64,000 bases of DNA, from positions 101,079,470-101,143,469 of the forward strand of contig OW121848.1 of assembly GCA_933228895.1 (NCBI GenBank), written 5' to 3'. Positions 1 to 9,960 of this stretch are shown in pieces. Every line of letters begins with the position of its first letter. Within the stretch, counting starts at the first letter, position 1. The translations under genes were made by a program, and so were the position numbers. The notes beneath the pieces are model-generated. The model worked only from the letters and a program-made list of their open reading frames with translations, was not told the origin of the DNA and searched no databases. Source of the stretch: Platycnemis pennipes (taxonomy: Eukaryota > Arthropoda > Insecta > Odonata > Platycnemididae).

Positions 1-560
1 CGCATTCGTTTGTGGGGGGAGGAAGACCCCAGGTTGATGGGCTAACTGAATTGTCCTGACTTCCACGCCCCCTTTTGATCAAAGTAAGGATATATTATGT
101 GCCACCAGGTGGGGGGATGGGTGAGTAGGCAGTGGGGGAGTGGGTAGGGTAGATAATACCGGGGGAGGGGAGTGCAGGTAGCGGGAAGGGGCAGGCCGAG
201 TGAGGCGTGGTGGGACGTCCAATTTCACGGTCCGGTGCTCTTCGCGCGAGGATGACATACACGCCTCAGAGTCGCACGGCGCCGCTGCATTATGGCCTAC
301 ATCCCTCCACCCCGAAACCTCTCTCCTCTCCCACCACGACCGAGACTCAACCCCCTCCTATTTCTGTGGCGCCCGTAGTTGAAATTACACTACGAGCGAC
401 AGTCGCCGAATAACGACTCACAGCGCTAGAAAAGGATCGCAGTCGCTGCTGCTGCATTACGAACGGTTTATTTTTCACTCCCCTTCCGCTCAAAATACGC
501 CATGCAGATGTGATGCGGAAGGCCCTCCTCCCACAACCCACGCTTCTCCCCCACCCCATG
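1..560. other. GC-rich, purine-to-pyrimidine switching island
   Basis: This segment is much richer in G+C than the DNA to its right. The + strand is G-rich up to about 235, with many short G runs, and becomes C/T-rich at about 300-360. Several overlapping short frames on both strands are open here, but they have no recognisable domain and are explained by composition. It could be promoter or enhancer DNA of a gene outside the window; no start site can be fixed. Confidence 0.4.
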
Positions 561-2154
561 AAAGTATCCATCCATTTTCGTATTTCGCAAAACACCTGAA
601 TAGTGTTAATCAAGGGTCGAACATGCGGCACCGAATTTCATGTTTTTCATCCATCACCTTTTTTTCAGTGGGAGTCCCCCGATCATTAAAAAAAAGTGCG
701 GCGGTTGTTTACATGTGTCATGCCTCAGTTTACTAGGGCGTCTATCGCGAGAAAAATTGAGGGTAAAGTAGATGCAGACTCATTAGACCGGGTTCTTTTT
801 CGAAATTTACGGTAGTAATTTCAGTAACAATGCAGGTATTTTCTCGCAATTATGAGGCATGTATTCGCAGTTAAAACTTATCCAATTTCTTTTACAATAC
901 GTGCCATGTTTTCAGTTTGTTTGAGGAAACGACAGAGTCGTGAATAAATGACACTGAACATCGTCGGGAAAAGTTTCCAATCTTTTAAAAATTCATTCGT
1001 CTTGAAATCACCCTAGACCCATACATATGATGTTTACACAAAAACTGGTAACTACTTCATTTTCATTTCTAATTTTACGAATGCATTATTATATATACTC
1101 ACAAGCATAGAAACGAAAATTAACATTAAAGAAAAATTTATAGCTAGGTTGTCTGCCAAGACAAAATACCACTTTATGATAGTTCCCACTAGTTATTTTA
1201 TCTCTTTGGAAATCCACGGGCATGAAAGCTTCCGTGCTTCGACACATAAAAAATTGCAATTAAAACATCTACGATGGGAGAGTTACCCTTGCGCGGGATA
1301 TTTGAACTGTTACCATGGAGAATTGCACGACCCAGGCCACACCTAAAAGCATCGCGAATTAGCTGCAAATAATATTTACGAGGTGAAGCTCTGATATATA
1401 CAATTGTTCAAAAACTCCAGCAAAGATTTTATTCTCCTATTGCACATGAAACCTTTGATATCACTCCAAACAGGAGTTTCTCCAAACTATATGATTAGCA
1501 TTGATAAAATAGTTCAATACTATAGCGCATTTAACCATTCTGAAAAATTATTAAGCTTTTTATTGGGTAGTTGAAAAGAAATAATCAGAGGAATGTATAT
1601 AAAAATAGCAATACACCTCTTATTAGTTATTCATTAACACGATGAAAATTAACATATATGTTTCCTTCCGACATTAATCCTATCTTGTTCGTTACAAGAC
1701 GTTGTTTTTACAACGATACATGGAAAGCTTTCTTGTTTCGTTACGCTTTTGTGTAAAAATTGTTTATTTTAGCTTAAATTACAAAGGAATAATATGCTTG
1801 AACGTAAAATATGCATGCTACATCAATATTCAGTGAACGAATTCCTATTCACTGATGTCTTATTAATCCCTACACGCATTGCATTAATGGATAAAAAGGA
1901 ATGCTGGCAGACGAAGTAATATAAATGGTTGAATTGAAAACAAATGAAAATCACCCATAATTTACCTAGAGAACTACAGAAATTGTACTTTTCTTTCAAT
2001 AAAGCCTTAATCTCAAATTACTCATTCATTTAGATTTATTCTCCTACATTTTGTGAGTAAATTCTGGATCATACAATAAAGGACCAAATACCTTATAAAC
2101 AGTTTCATATGTCATCCGTAACAATCGCATCTATAACTATTTAAGGCCTATCCA
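561..2154. other. AT-rich intergenic stretch, no gene seen
   Basis: I see no credible coding exon, RNA gene or dispersed repeat. A weak inverted repeat with 8-base arms (TCAGTGAA / TTCACTGA) lies near 1832-1857. The right edge is the TTAA target of the piggyBac insertion, so this is one half of the pre-insertion locus. Confidence 0.5.
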
Positions 2155-2158
2155 TTAA
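2155..2158. repeat. TTAA target site duplication, left copy
   Basis: TTAA immediately precedes CCCT, the first bases of the element. The same four bases follow the right end at 4732-4735. piggyBac-superfamily elements insert at TTAA and duplicate it. Another TTAA at 2141-2144 is followed by GGCC and does not fit an element end. Confidence 0.85.
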
Positions 2159-2275
2159 CCCTCTCCCTATCGAAGTTTAAATGCCTCATTCTGCGCTCCG
2201 TCACAAGCCGCCCAGAACCGCCCGTCCGTTTTAAACGCCCTCCTGCATAACCCGCCCGAAACCGCCCGACCTGCG
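2159..2275. repeat. left terminal region of the piggyBac element, with two GC-rich subterminal repeats
   Basis: Reading inward, the left end has CCCT at 2159-2162, an A/T-rich module CGAAGTTTAAATGCC at 2171-2185, and then two related copies of a GC-rich motif at 2198-2224 and 2246-2268. Both copies contain the core CCGCCC-NNAA-CCGCCCG. The right end carries one inverted copy of this motif almost at its tip. These repeats are the likely transposase-binding sites, which is an inference from their position and repetition. Confidence 0.7.
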
Positions 2276-2772
2276 GAGCTGTGTTCCGAGGGATCTTTTG
2301 AGCTTCATAGGCATCTGCTTCATCTTAAGGGTGTTTATCCTCGCTAACGCACACATTTTCTTATCTTCGCTCTCACGCAGATGAAACAGAACCCCATAAA
2401 TCTGTCACAATACGCCTAATTGCTCGAAGGGTCGAATGGTCTAGCTTGGGCCTCTCGGACGGCATGTCATCTTTGGGGAAGTGATGAAGGAATGGTCTCT
2501 GGCCGAGGGTCCTATTAGGGTGGCCCATGTTCGAAGATAGGCGATGAATGAGGCATATTATAGTCTTCGCCCTCCGCAGCAACTGAGAGCTGAAATCTCC
2601 AGACGTCTTTTTCGCTCGTTTAGGGTTGGCTTCAGTATCACAAAATAATATTTCTCCTTGTGTGGTCACGGGCACTAACTGATACAACATATCTTATCCC
2701 ACATGGTGAGAAGCTGAGTCAGAGCCCAAGCGAAAAGAAAAATATTTTCCCATACGCCGCCCAGTTCTAACC
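2276..2772. other. leader region inside the piggyBac element
   Basis: These roughly 500 bases separate the left terminal repeats from the transposase start and should hold its promoter and 5' untranslated region. I see no clear TATA box or initiator. An open frame of 105 codons runs on the - strand at 2373-2690, but it has no recognisable domain and piggyBac elements normally encode only the transposase, so I do not call it a gene. Confidence 0.5.
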
Positions 2773-4491
2773 ATGACTTCTTTGAGTGAGGATGCCATAG
2801 CAGAGTAAGTGATCAGAGATTTGTCTAGTGATTCAGATAGCTCTAGTTCCATAGGTGCAGGCGGAGAAGAAAGTGATAGTGATAATTCGAGTGAATTCGG
2901 TTTAGAAGATGAAATTGCTCCATCTGCAAGTAATATCCCAGCTACTTCACCGTTGCAAGACACATGGAGGGATACGCTAATTTATTCAGCACCAGAGGAT
3001 TTCAAAGAAGATAGTGGACCTATACATAACCTGGTGGTAGGCGACGACGAATTTTCCTTCCTAAAATACATGCTAGGCGTTGAAAGTTTTTTTGAGCGTA
3101 TTGTCGAGAACACAAATAAATACGCAGAATATATCCAACTTTCCACAGGGAAGGTCGATAAAGACTGGGTAGATGTTACCTATAGCGAAGTTGTAGCATA
3201 CATCGGAGTGTTCATATACATGGGTATTTTTGATTTACCTGAAATTAGGGATTATTGGCATAGTCAAGATATTGATTGTTCAGTAGTTCGCAATCGCATG
3301 ACATTTGGAAGGTATTCAAAAATATCGAAATATTTTCACATAAGTGACATAACACAGGAGAAAAATCAGGGATAAGAGGGTTTTGATGTGCTGCAGAAAA
3401 TAAGAATGGGTCTTGATGTAATGGATACATTCCATACAAAGTGTCGACCAGGACGAGAGCTAAGTGTTGACGAGGCAATGGTTGCTTTTAAAGGACGTCA
3501 TTTCATAAAACAATATATCCGAGTAAAGCCAACGAAGTGGGGTTTTAAAATTTGGGTGTTGGCGAGCTCCCATGGTTATGTCCTTCGTGGAAATGTATGC
3601 TTAGGAAAAAAGGATAAAAGAAACTGTGAAATGTTACTTGGAACGCAAGTAGTTATGAATTTGCTAGGAAACTATTTAGGTAAAAAACATCACGTGTACT
3701 TCGATAGTTTTTTTTCAAGTGTTACACTCGTGAATTTGTTACTAGTGAATAACACTTACGCGTGCGCTACAACTAGACCGTATCGTAGGGAATGGCCTGC
3801 AGAGTTTAAAAATCCAAAGAAACTTAAACTCAAAAGAGGTGAAAGTAAAAGCTTACAATGTGGTAAGGTGACAGCAACAGTTTGGCACGATAATCGTGAT
3901 ATATGTATTCTGCAAACGAATTCCGACCCAAGAAAGTACATGAATGTCCCAAGAAAAACAGGGATAGGGAACAAGCAAATTACGGTCTCCTGTCCTGAGT
4001 CAATTTCTTTATATACTAAATATATGGGTGGCGTTGACAGAGCTGATCAGAGAAGGTGCTACTACGACTTGGGGAGGAAAACGAAAAAGTGGTGGAAGTA
4101 CTTATTTGCCTTTGTGGTTAATACGGCCATAGTTAACAGCTATATTCTGTATGAAGAAACTAATTCTCCACCAAAAACTAAGCACGGGGTAATGCAAAAG
4201 GACTTCCGTTTAGCCCTCTATAGGCAGATGATCAGTAATTTCACCTCCCGCAAAGTGACAGGCCGTAAACGAAATTTACCCGTGGCCGCTAGTCCACATA
4301 GAGCGCTACATTGTTTAGCCAAGATTGACGGAAGAAAGGTGTGCGCTTACTGCAGCTCAAACAAAAGAAGAACCACTGCTGGGCGGAGAATAGAAACAAC
4401 CTTTAAGTGCAACAGCTGCGATTTACCACTATGCAGAGTGGGATGTTTTCTCCAATATCACCAAGAAAAGGGAGTGGAAGTAGGAAATTAA
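2773..4491 (+). pseudogene. piggyBac transposase gene with two in-frame stop codons
   Basis: The frame starts at ATG 2773, which has A at -3 and is followed by a short acidic leader (MTSLSEDAIAE). It is broken by TAA at 2806-2808 and again by TAA at 3373-3375, and ends at TAA 4489-4491. All three open pieces are in the same frame, giving 572 codons before the final stop, close to the roughly 550-650 usual for the family. The N-terminal part (2809-3375) begins with an Asp/Ser-rich acidic stretch (DLSSDSDSSS) and continues into the family's helical region (YFHISDI just before the second stop). The protein would excise and re-insert the element at TTAA in the nucleus. The first stop overlaps a perfect splice-donor string (GTAAGT at 2805-2810), but no matching acceptor at a plausible distance restores the frame, so both stops look like point mutations. 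Confidence 0.88.
3388..4491 (+). CDS. open C-terminal portion of the piggyBac transposase: catalytic core and cysteine-rich domain
   Basis: This is the longest uninterrupted coding piece, 367 codons counted from a GTG at 3388; that codon is only the first usable position after the stop at 3373-3375, not a known start. It holds the whole DDE/D core. The first Asp is residue 28 in GRELSVDEAM (codon 3469-3471). The second is residue 106 in VYFDSFFSS (3703-3705), where many relatives have DNWFTS. The last two are residues 217 and 220 in YMGGVDRADQ (4036-4038 and 4045-4047), with the usual D-x-x-D spacing, followed by the conserved RKTKKWWKYLF. The C-terminal cysteine-rich domain has C319-x2-C322, C341-x2-C344, C349-x3-C353 and H358, matching the zinc-binding domain that recognises transposon ends in piggyBac. 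A variant polyadenylation signal ATTAAA lies at about 4538. Confidence 0.9.
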   Translation: MLQKIRMGLDVMDTFHTKCRPGRELSVDEAMVAFKGRHFIKQYIRVKPTKWGFKIWVLASSHGYVLRGNVCLGKKDKRNCEMLLGTQVVMNLLGNYLGKKHHVYFDSFFSSVTLVNLLLVNNTYACATTRPYRREWPAEFKNPKKLKLKRGESKSLQCGKVTATVWHDNRDICILQTNSDPRKYMNVPRKTGIGNKQITVSCPESISLYTKYMGGVDRADQRRCYYDLGRKTKKWWKYLFAFVVNTAIVNSYILYEETNSPPKTKHGVMQKDFRLALYRQMISNFTSRKVTGRKRNLPVAASPHRALHCLAKIDGRKVCAYCSSNKRRTTAGRRIETTFKCNSCDLPLCRVGCFLQYHQEKGVEVGN

Positions 4492-4731
4492 ATACACAGA
4501 AAGGTAAGACGATTTATTTTCACAGTATTTAGATTTGATTAAAATATTTTCAAAATTTGAAACAAAGTACTCAATTACATACATAGTTATTCAAAGTTAA
4601 ATGAAGCAATGTCCGCGTGCCTCTCATCTCGCAAAAAAATAGGTCTACCACTGGGGAAAGAGGGTATTTAAATTTCGTTCGTAGCGGAGACTTCTCCGCC
4701 GGGCGGTTTTGGGCGGTTTATGACGGAAGGG
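4492..4731. repeat. 3' untranslated region and right terminal region of the piggyBac element
   Basis: About 170 bases of AT-rich 3' untranslated sequence are followed by the right end. Read from the tip inward (- strand), the end has CCCT, then at once the GC-rich motif also found twice at the left end (+ strand 4698-4728), a small inverted repeat around GCGGAG/CTCCGC (4684-4699), and the A/T-rich module GGGTATTTAAATTTCG (4662-4677), which is the inverted partner of 2171-2185. Confidence 0.75.
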
Positions 4732-4735
4732 TTAA
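4732..4735. repeat. TTAA target site duplication, right copy
   Basis: TTAA follows the last base of the element and matches 2155-2158. Together with the CCCT tips this fixes the element boundaries. Confidence 0.85.
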
Positions 4736-6410
4736 AATGCAAAAAAAGAAACAACTAATGGCTACAACAATTATATAAGAAAGTTCTATTTACCCTATAC
4801 GCACGTAAACTATTAATTTTTCGTCAAAAGTAACAGATTTTCATTACAACGCTATAAATGACGCTGTTTGTATTCATTTCCATCCGTTAATAATTATTAC
4901 AGACCAAACAAAGAATAAAAACAAACGGATAAAATTCCACGTTCATACCCTTTGCACATTGAAATACATTTCTAGAGGCACAAAGCACATGGTTTAATTA
5001 AGAGGTGGAAGTCAAAGGGATATGGTGCGTATGAAGAAGACATTCGAGATTGCCTTGATGGAAATTCCTAGCTAGAGCACTACAACCTGAAGCTAAAAGC
5101 CCATTTTCTGGGACGCTCTTAAACACGATCCGGTATTCTACTATGATGGCAGTGTAAAACGAGGTTTGTGAGGTTCATAGCCGTGTTGCTACACTGCAGG
5201 ATCCTCATGAACAAATTGTCAACTTAAATAAAATGACGGGAAAACAAGTGGAGACGGCATAAGTCAACAGTGAACGCACAATGATCACATTATAGAGTCA
5301 GCAAATCCAGTTCCTCGAATTTATCTTGAAACATCCATTTCTTCAACTCTTCCATCCTATATTGCGCATGGAAAGTAGTTAAGAGCTATTACTCTGCATT
5401 TGAGGAGACATTTTGGTTGAATAGCAGCTGAAAATGATGAAAAAAGAATAATGCATATGGCATAAAAGCCCTTCTTTCACTAAGCTCGAGATTCCTAATC
5501 GAACATTACAACGAATTTACTCATTCACAGGCGAAAGTAAAATAATTTTCAAAGAAATAGGATTTCAAGTGGTAGGTGTAGTTTATAGAATTTAAATAAA
5601 TGTGTCTACTTTCACCGACAGTGAACATATTTCAAATAATGAAATAAAGTCGTATAATATTTAGTGTACACGTCAAACTTCAACTTAATCACTAAAGCAT
5701 AAATAAAATATATTGACAAATAAATGACCTACACATACAATTATTTTGTGAATATCGATATCAAAGAATAGAATAATACGCATAAAATAACAAACTAATC
5801 ACATTCTAAGTGCATTACCTCACTAGTTTTTACTTTCTCCACTGCACTAAAACTGCGGCCTCATCGTATCTCCACATCCCATACTCCCTACACTAAAACT
5901 ATATTCAGTATGTTCTCGAAGAAAATGCTACATAATATGTGTAAGGTAAAATATCTTTTAGTTTGAATTCTGACAAGGGAATGTCATTTTATTTTTGCAC
6001 AAATTCAATGGTTTTTATCTCTGCTACAAGATGGTAACAAGTCGGGTATTTTTATGTGGTTAGTCAATAGAAGCCTTGGAAAAAATTATATACATCACCA
6101 TGATTAATCATGGAATGCCTTAGAATTATTTTTAACTTAAATCGAAGTAATTAGGTCTTCAGAATTCTTGAATCCAATTGGAATAAATATATGAGCTTTT
6201 AGAAATTATCAAGAATTCTTCAATGGAGAGGATGAAAGTTCGAAATACTGTAGGTGTTCTAAAAAGGGTTGGATTATGGCTTAAAATAGCATCAAGAAAC
6301 TAAAACACTTAGGACACTAGGGGGTACGAAAAATCCTTGAAATTATGGGAGGATTTTTAAAAGAGAAGCATGATGAGTATTGACCGCAAAATTAAATAAG
6401 ATGATGGTAC
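4736..6410. other. AT-rich intergenic stretch, no gene seen
   Basis: This is low-complexity-leaning AT-rich DNA with no long open frame on either strand and no repeat that I recognise. Confidence 0.5.
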
Positions 6411-6750
6411 GTAAATGGAACGTGGAAGAGAGAGTTTAGGAACTGGGGCATAGGGAAGATGGTTGAGAAAGCAGGGTCGCTCCGTGTGCTTGAAGGGGGG
6501 AAAGGAGATAAGCGCACAGATGAGAGAGGCTCGAGGAGCACACCGGAGTTCCTTGGCCCCCTTCAAACTGCCTAAGAAACCAATTTGGCATTCCAAGCAT
6601 AACTCGATGGAACTCGATGCGTTCACAAGTTTCCTCGCGATGCCTCCTTTGTCGCCCCGAGTCACCTCCTGACTCCAAAGCAACATTCTACGCACACAGT
6701 AGGCCTGCCACAGTAGGAAGCTACGCGAAAGATGCGAAAAATATATATGC
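6411..6750. other. small GC-richer island
   Basis: G+C rises here and short frames open on both strands, the longest 135 codons on the - strand at 6357-6764. None has a recognisable domain, and the overlap of open frames on both strands argues for composition, not coding. The flank from about 6960 to 7190 is pyrimidine-rich on the + strand. Confidence 0.3.
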
Positions 6751-8550
6751 TTAAACATGCACACGCTCCATATCAGAAAGGAACCCTAAAACATTAACCC
6801 TTTCAAACTTGAATGACTCTATTATATAATTTTATCTAACGAAACGGCGTTGGGGAATCATAAGTTCTTTTCGTGCCAAAGAATCGATTGCACTTAATTT
6901 TTCTTAGAGAGTATTCCTCCCTCCAAAACATCGCGTTAGTATTTCGTTTTACTCCAACTTCGAGGCTTGGTATTTCTCCTTCTCCCTTCAACTCCCTTAT
7001 TCCTTTAAGTTGGTACCCCCACCCCGAGTTATCCTCTCAGACTCTTTCTCCCCCCATTATTACCTTAAACCAATCCTACCATGATGAGCTTTCAGCTCCC
7101 ATTTCCCTTCCCTTACAAGTGAACTCATTACCACTCCACCGCCCTCCCACTTTCATTCGCCGATTTTCGATTCAATTATATCCTCCGACTGCCTAACCCA
7201 TATTATCTAAGTTTCTTTCTTTGTCTTGCTACAGTGTATTCGTTTCTGCGATGTTATAACGTATAATTTCTTACTTAGTTACCTTAGTTTCGTAAGTTAT
7301 TAGTTTTATAAATCGTTCCAAATTTAGCTCGCTCTTTCTCTGTGAAACTCTACATTTTCTCCATGGAATACAGCAGCTTCTCCATTGATATCTTGATCCC
7401 ATATATTTACCCACCGAATGTCTAACAGCCACGATAATCTGCCAATGCTATTTATTCTTCTCTCATAAATAAGTTTTTGAAGATTAATTAGGGAAGAACG
7501 TGGGAATTGTCAAACATCAGGGATGCATCGAAAAGACAAATTAATGACCCAATCTGTTCAAATAGGCATTCATTTGGCCAGATAAGCGATGATGAGAAAG
7601 CGGTTGCTAATTATCGTCGATTAATGCGTGGTATAAAAACAATAGTTAATACAGAGACATTAAAAGAACCATGATTAGAATATGGTAAAATTTTATAAAT
7701 TTGTATGATTCTTATCATGATATTAACTAATGAACATTCCCTCCACTGAATTGATATTTATACAACGCCTTTGCCCACTAAAACAGGCCTCAGTAAATTT
7801 GGTCTTTTTATAAGTTCTAAAAGCATCAATAGCCTTCCAGCATCAGTGAAGTGCAAACGTAACTACATCCTCTCGATTATATTTCTTTACTACCTGAGCC
7901 TTTTCCCAATCCAGGCAAGGTGAAACCACGTTGACCCAACTCAGTAAATTCCTCCGTACGCTGTTACCCCGAATGTGCGAGGCAGAACTCAATGCCGATG
8001 TTACTGGATTCCCATATGATATGCACACTTACTAGTCCACGCGTGAGTGTATCGCCTAAGGTATAAACTAAGACACACGTGCACACCCATGAAACTGGGT
8101 CAAGATATTTTTTTTTAAATCTTCTCTCCCGCCTCTCTTTAGTTCTGGCTCGTACGGTTCCTCGGATAAAATTTTTGGAGCGCACCATTCCTAGTCCATG
8201 CGTATATCCAGCCGTCCGTTTGCTTTTAGAGGGAGGGAGCACGTTGTAATTCGTGAATTCGTAAGCAAACGGATGCTTTCAGAATGTGGAATTCTGGGAG
8301 CACAAAAATACGTACGCAGAACTGGTAGATTATTCCAAACTTCCTTTCTATCTTCCCCTGGAAATAACTTTTACTTTCCAGCTCTATACACCTCAGTAGA
8401 ATTATTTTTTTACCATTTGGCGTGTTTATAAGTATATTTATTCCCCGCGAAAAACACTCAAAGTAAGGCCCACCATAAGGGAACTGCCAGTATATATTTG
8501 AACTGCCACCTACGAAAACAATTTCTTCCAAAATGAACACAATCACATTT
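6751..8550. other. AT-rich stretch, no gene seen
   Basis: Apart from the pyrimidine-rich patch at about 6960-7190 and a mixed-composition patch at 7840-8340 with short uninformative open frames, I see nothing that can be assigned. Confidence 0.4.
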
Positions 8551-8674
8551 ATGAAATATTATTAATGAAATAATATTTCATTAATAATATTTATTCATTA
8601 ATAAAATATTATTAATGAAATATTATTTCATTAATAATATTTATTCATTTAATTAATGAAATAATATTTCATTG
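8551..8674. repeat. AT-rich palindrome array (hairpin tandem)
   Basis: The same 37-bp palindrome occurs twice, 50 bp apart: arms 8555-8571/8575-8591 with loop AAT, and arms 8605-8621/8625-8641 with loop ATT. The 17-base arms are identical in both copies. A shortened third copy ends at about 8674. Each unit could form a perfect hairpin or cruciform. It may be the core of a small palindromic element, but no target duplication is visible. Confidence 0.8.
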
Positions 8675-9149
8675 TCAGCAAATATAGTCAGTTTGCCCTG
8701 CTTCAATTTGTTGCCAGTTCTAATCTATCGTGACAGCATATCATTGAGTGGTACGTATTTTTAAGTACCATTTCACATGTGAGCATTTCAGGATCCTTAT
8801 TTAATATCAGGTAGCCTCTACTTTAACATGCCAGGAGATTCAGATCATTGTACATTTTTGAGTGTTTTTAGAAAGAATGGAAACATTAGACTCGTATTTA
8901 TTTAATCCTATCATCGTATTTATTTAATACTGTCATCCTTATGTTTTCCAACAATGCAAGCAATATACGAAAAATAAACTTGATTTGAAAACAAATGAAT
9001 GAATTTATAAAGAAAAAAGCACCAAAAAATGAGGTATATTCACTTCAGTAATGGTTAGTAAGTCATTTATGAAAAGTAATATGAAATACTTCCCTAATTT
9101 TCTGCTACAAATACGGTCAAAAATAATTAAATTCCATAACTTGACAGCA
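8675..9149. other. AT-rich stretch, no gene seen
   Basis: No coding, RNA or repeat feature is apparent. The words TATTTATTTAAT recur a few times near 8895-8930 as simple AT sequence. Confidence 0.4.
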
Positions 9150-9960
9150 TTATGGGGGTGGGAGATTATTTACACCGCACTTCCATGGCATGATGGCAGG
9201 TGACACGAACGTATGAACGTATTCCAATCTGGCAGTAAGGTGAAATAAACGTTGAAAGGGACAGCGAACTCCATCGGACTTTCTTCCGGAAAAATATGCA
9301 CCCATCAAATTGTTTACGGTTGGGAAAAAAATAAAGCTGGGCAGGGGCGAGATATCGGGAGAAAGTGAGCGGACATTGATGGGGTGCAGGACTGAGCAAT
9401 CGAGGCAAAAGGAGGCAGAGTCGTAACGGTGATTCCGAGTGGGAAATGCAAGGAAGGGAGGGGGGGAAGGAGGGAGGCGGGGTCGAGGGGTCAGGATAAG
9501 GAAAACGCGCGATCTAGGGGAGCATGCGACGGGGTCAGAGGACAGGGAGGAGAGGGTGCATGAGAGCCAAGAGCGAAAGGGGATGAAAGGACCAGGGAAA
9601 GAGGCCGTCACGTGAAATCCAACCAGAAAAATGGCTGAGCGGCGCACCTCCCGCAGAGAATATGGGCTTCATAAAGGGAAACGGGGCACTAAAGTCTCAC
9701 ACTCTTCGGGGCTTTACAGCACACATTCCCGAGACCAGCCACCTCCTCGCACTCACCCTGTCGCTCGCTAAACATAGTAAAAAAAAAATAACCGACCGCG
9801 GCCATCCGATTTGGCCACGCCCCACTTCACAGGGAACTAAAAAAGTAAAAGACCGTACCGTCAAGGTGGACTTCCTGTTGTAAGAAAGCGTACGTTTTTT
9901 TGACGCTCGAAGCGAAATTCACGACTTTCTCTCCGAGATTCCGGAAAAATTACAACTTTC
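9150..9960. other. GC-rich island, purine-skewed on the + strand
   Basis: The + strand at about 9410-9640 is dominated by G and A. The matching - strand frame stays open for 165 codons (9150-9647), but its predicted protein is only Pro/Ser/Leu-rich low complexity, as expected from the base composition. An E-box CACGTG lies at about 9609-9614. The island could be regulatory DNA. Confidence 0.4.

Larger units (their letters stand above)
2159..4731 (+). mobile_element. piggyBac-superfamily DNA transposon, full length, transposase interrupted
   Basis: This is a 2573-bp cut-and-paste DNA transposon bounded by TTAA on both sides. Both ends begin CCCT when read inward. Between them lies one transposase frame on the + strand (2773-4491) with the DDE/D catalytic residues of the piggyBac family. 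The copy is close to intact: both ends, both TTAA copies and the whole reading frame are present, and I find only two in-frame stops and no frameshift, so the insertion is probably fairly young. It cannot make a full transposase as it stands. It could still be mobilised in trans if a related active element supplies the enzyme. The roughly 600 bp between the left end and the transposase start contain no recognised + strand coding sequence. Confidence 0.92.

Noticed and set aside
2141..2144. Alternative TTAA as the left boundary of the piggyBac element
   Set aside because: It is followed by GGCC, whereas TTAA at 2155 is followed by CCCT, matching the right tip.
2373..2690. 105-codon frame on the - strand inside the piggyBac leader
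   Set aside because: No recognisable domain; piggyBac elements normally carry only the transposase, and the region is expected to be untranslated leader.
3756..3974. Short - strand frame inside the transposase (also 3245-3478 and 2694-2963)
   Set aside because: Each is a shadow of the transposase coding strand.
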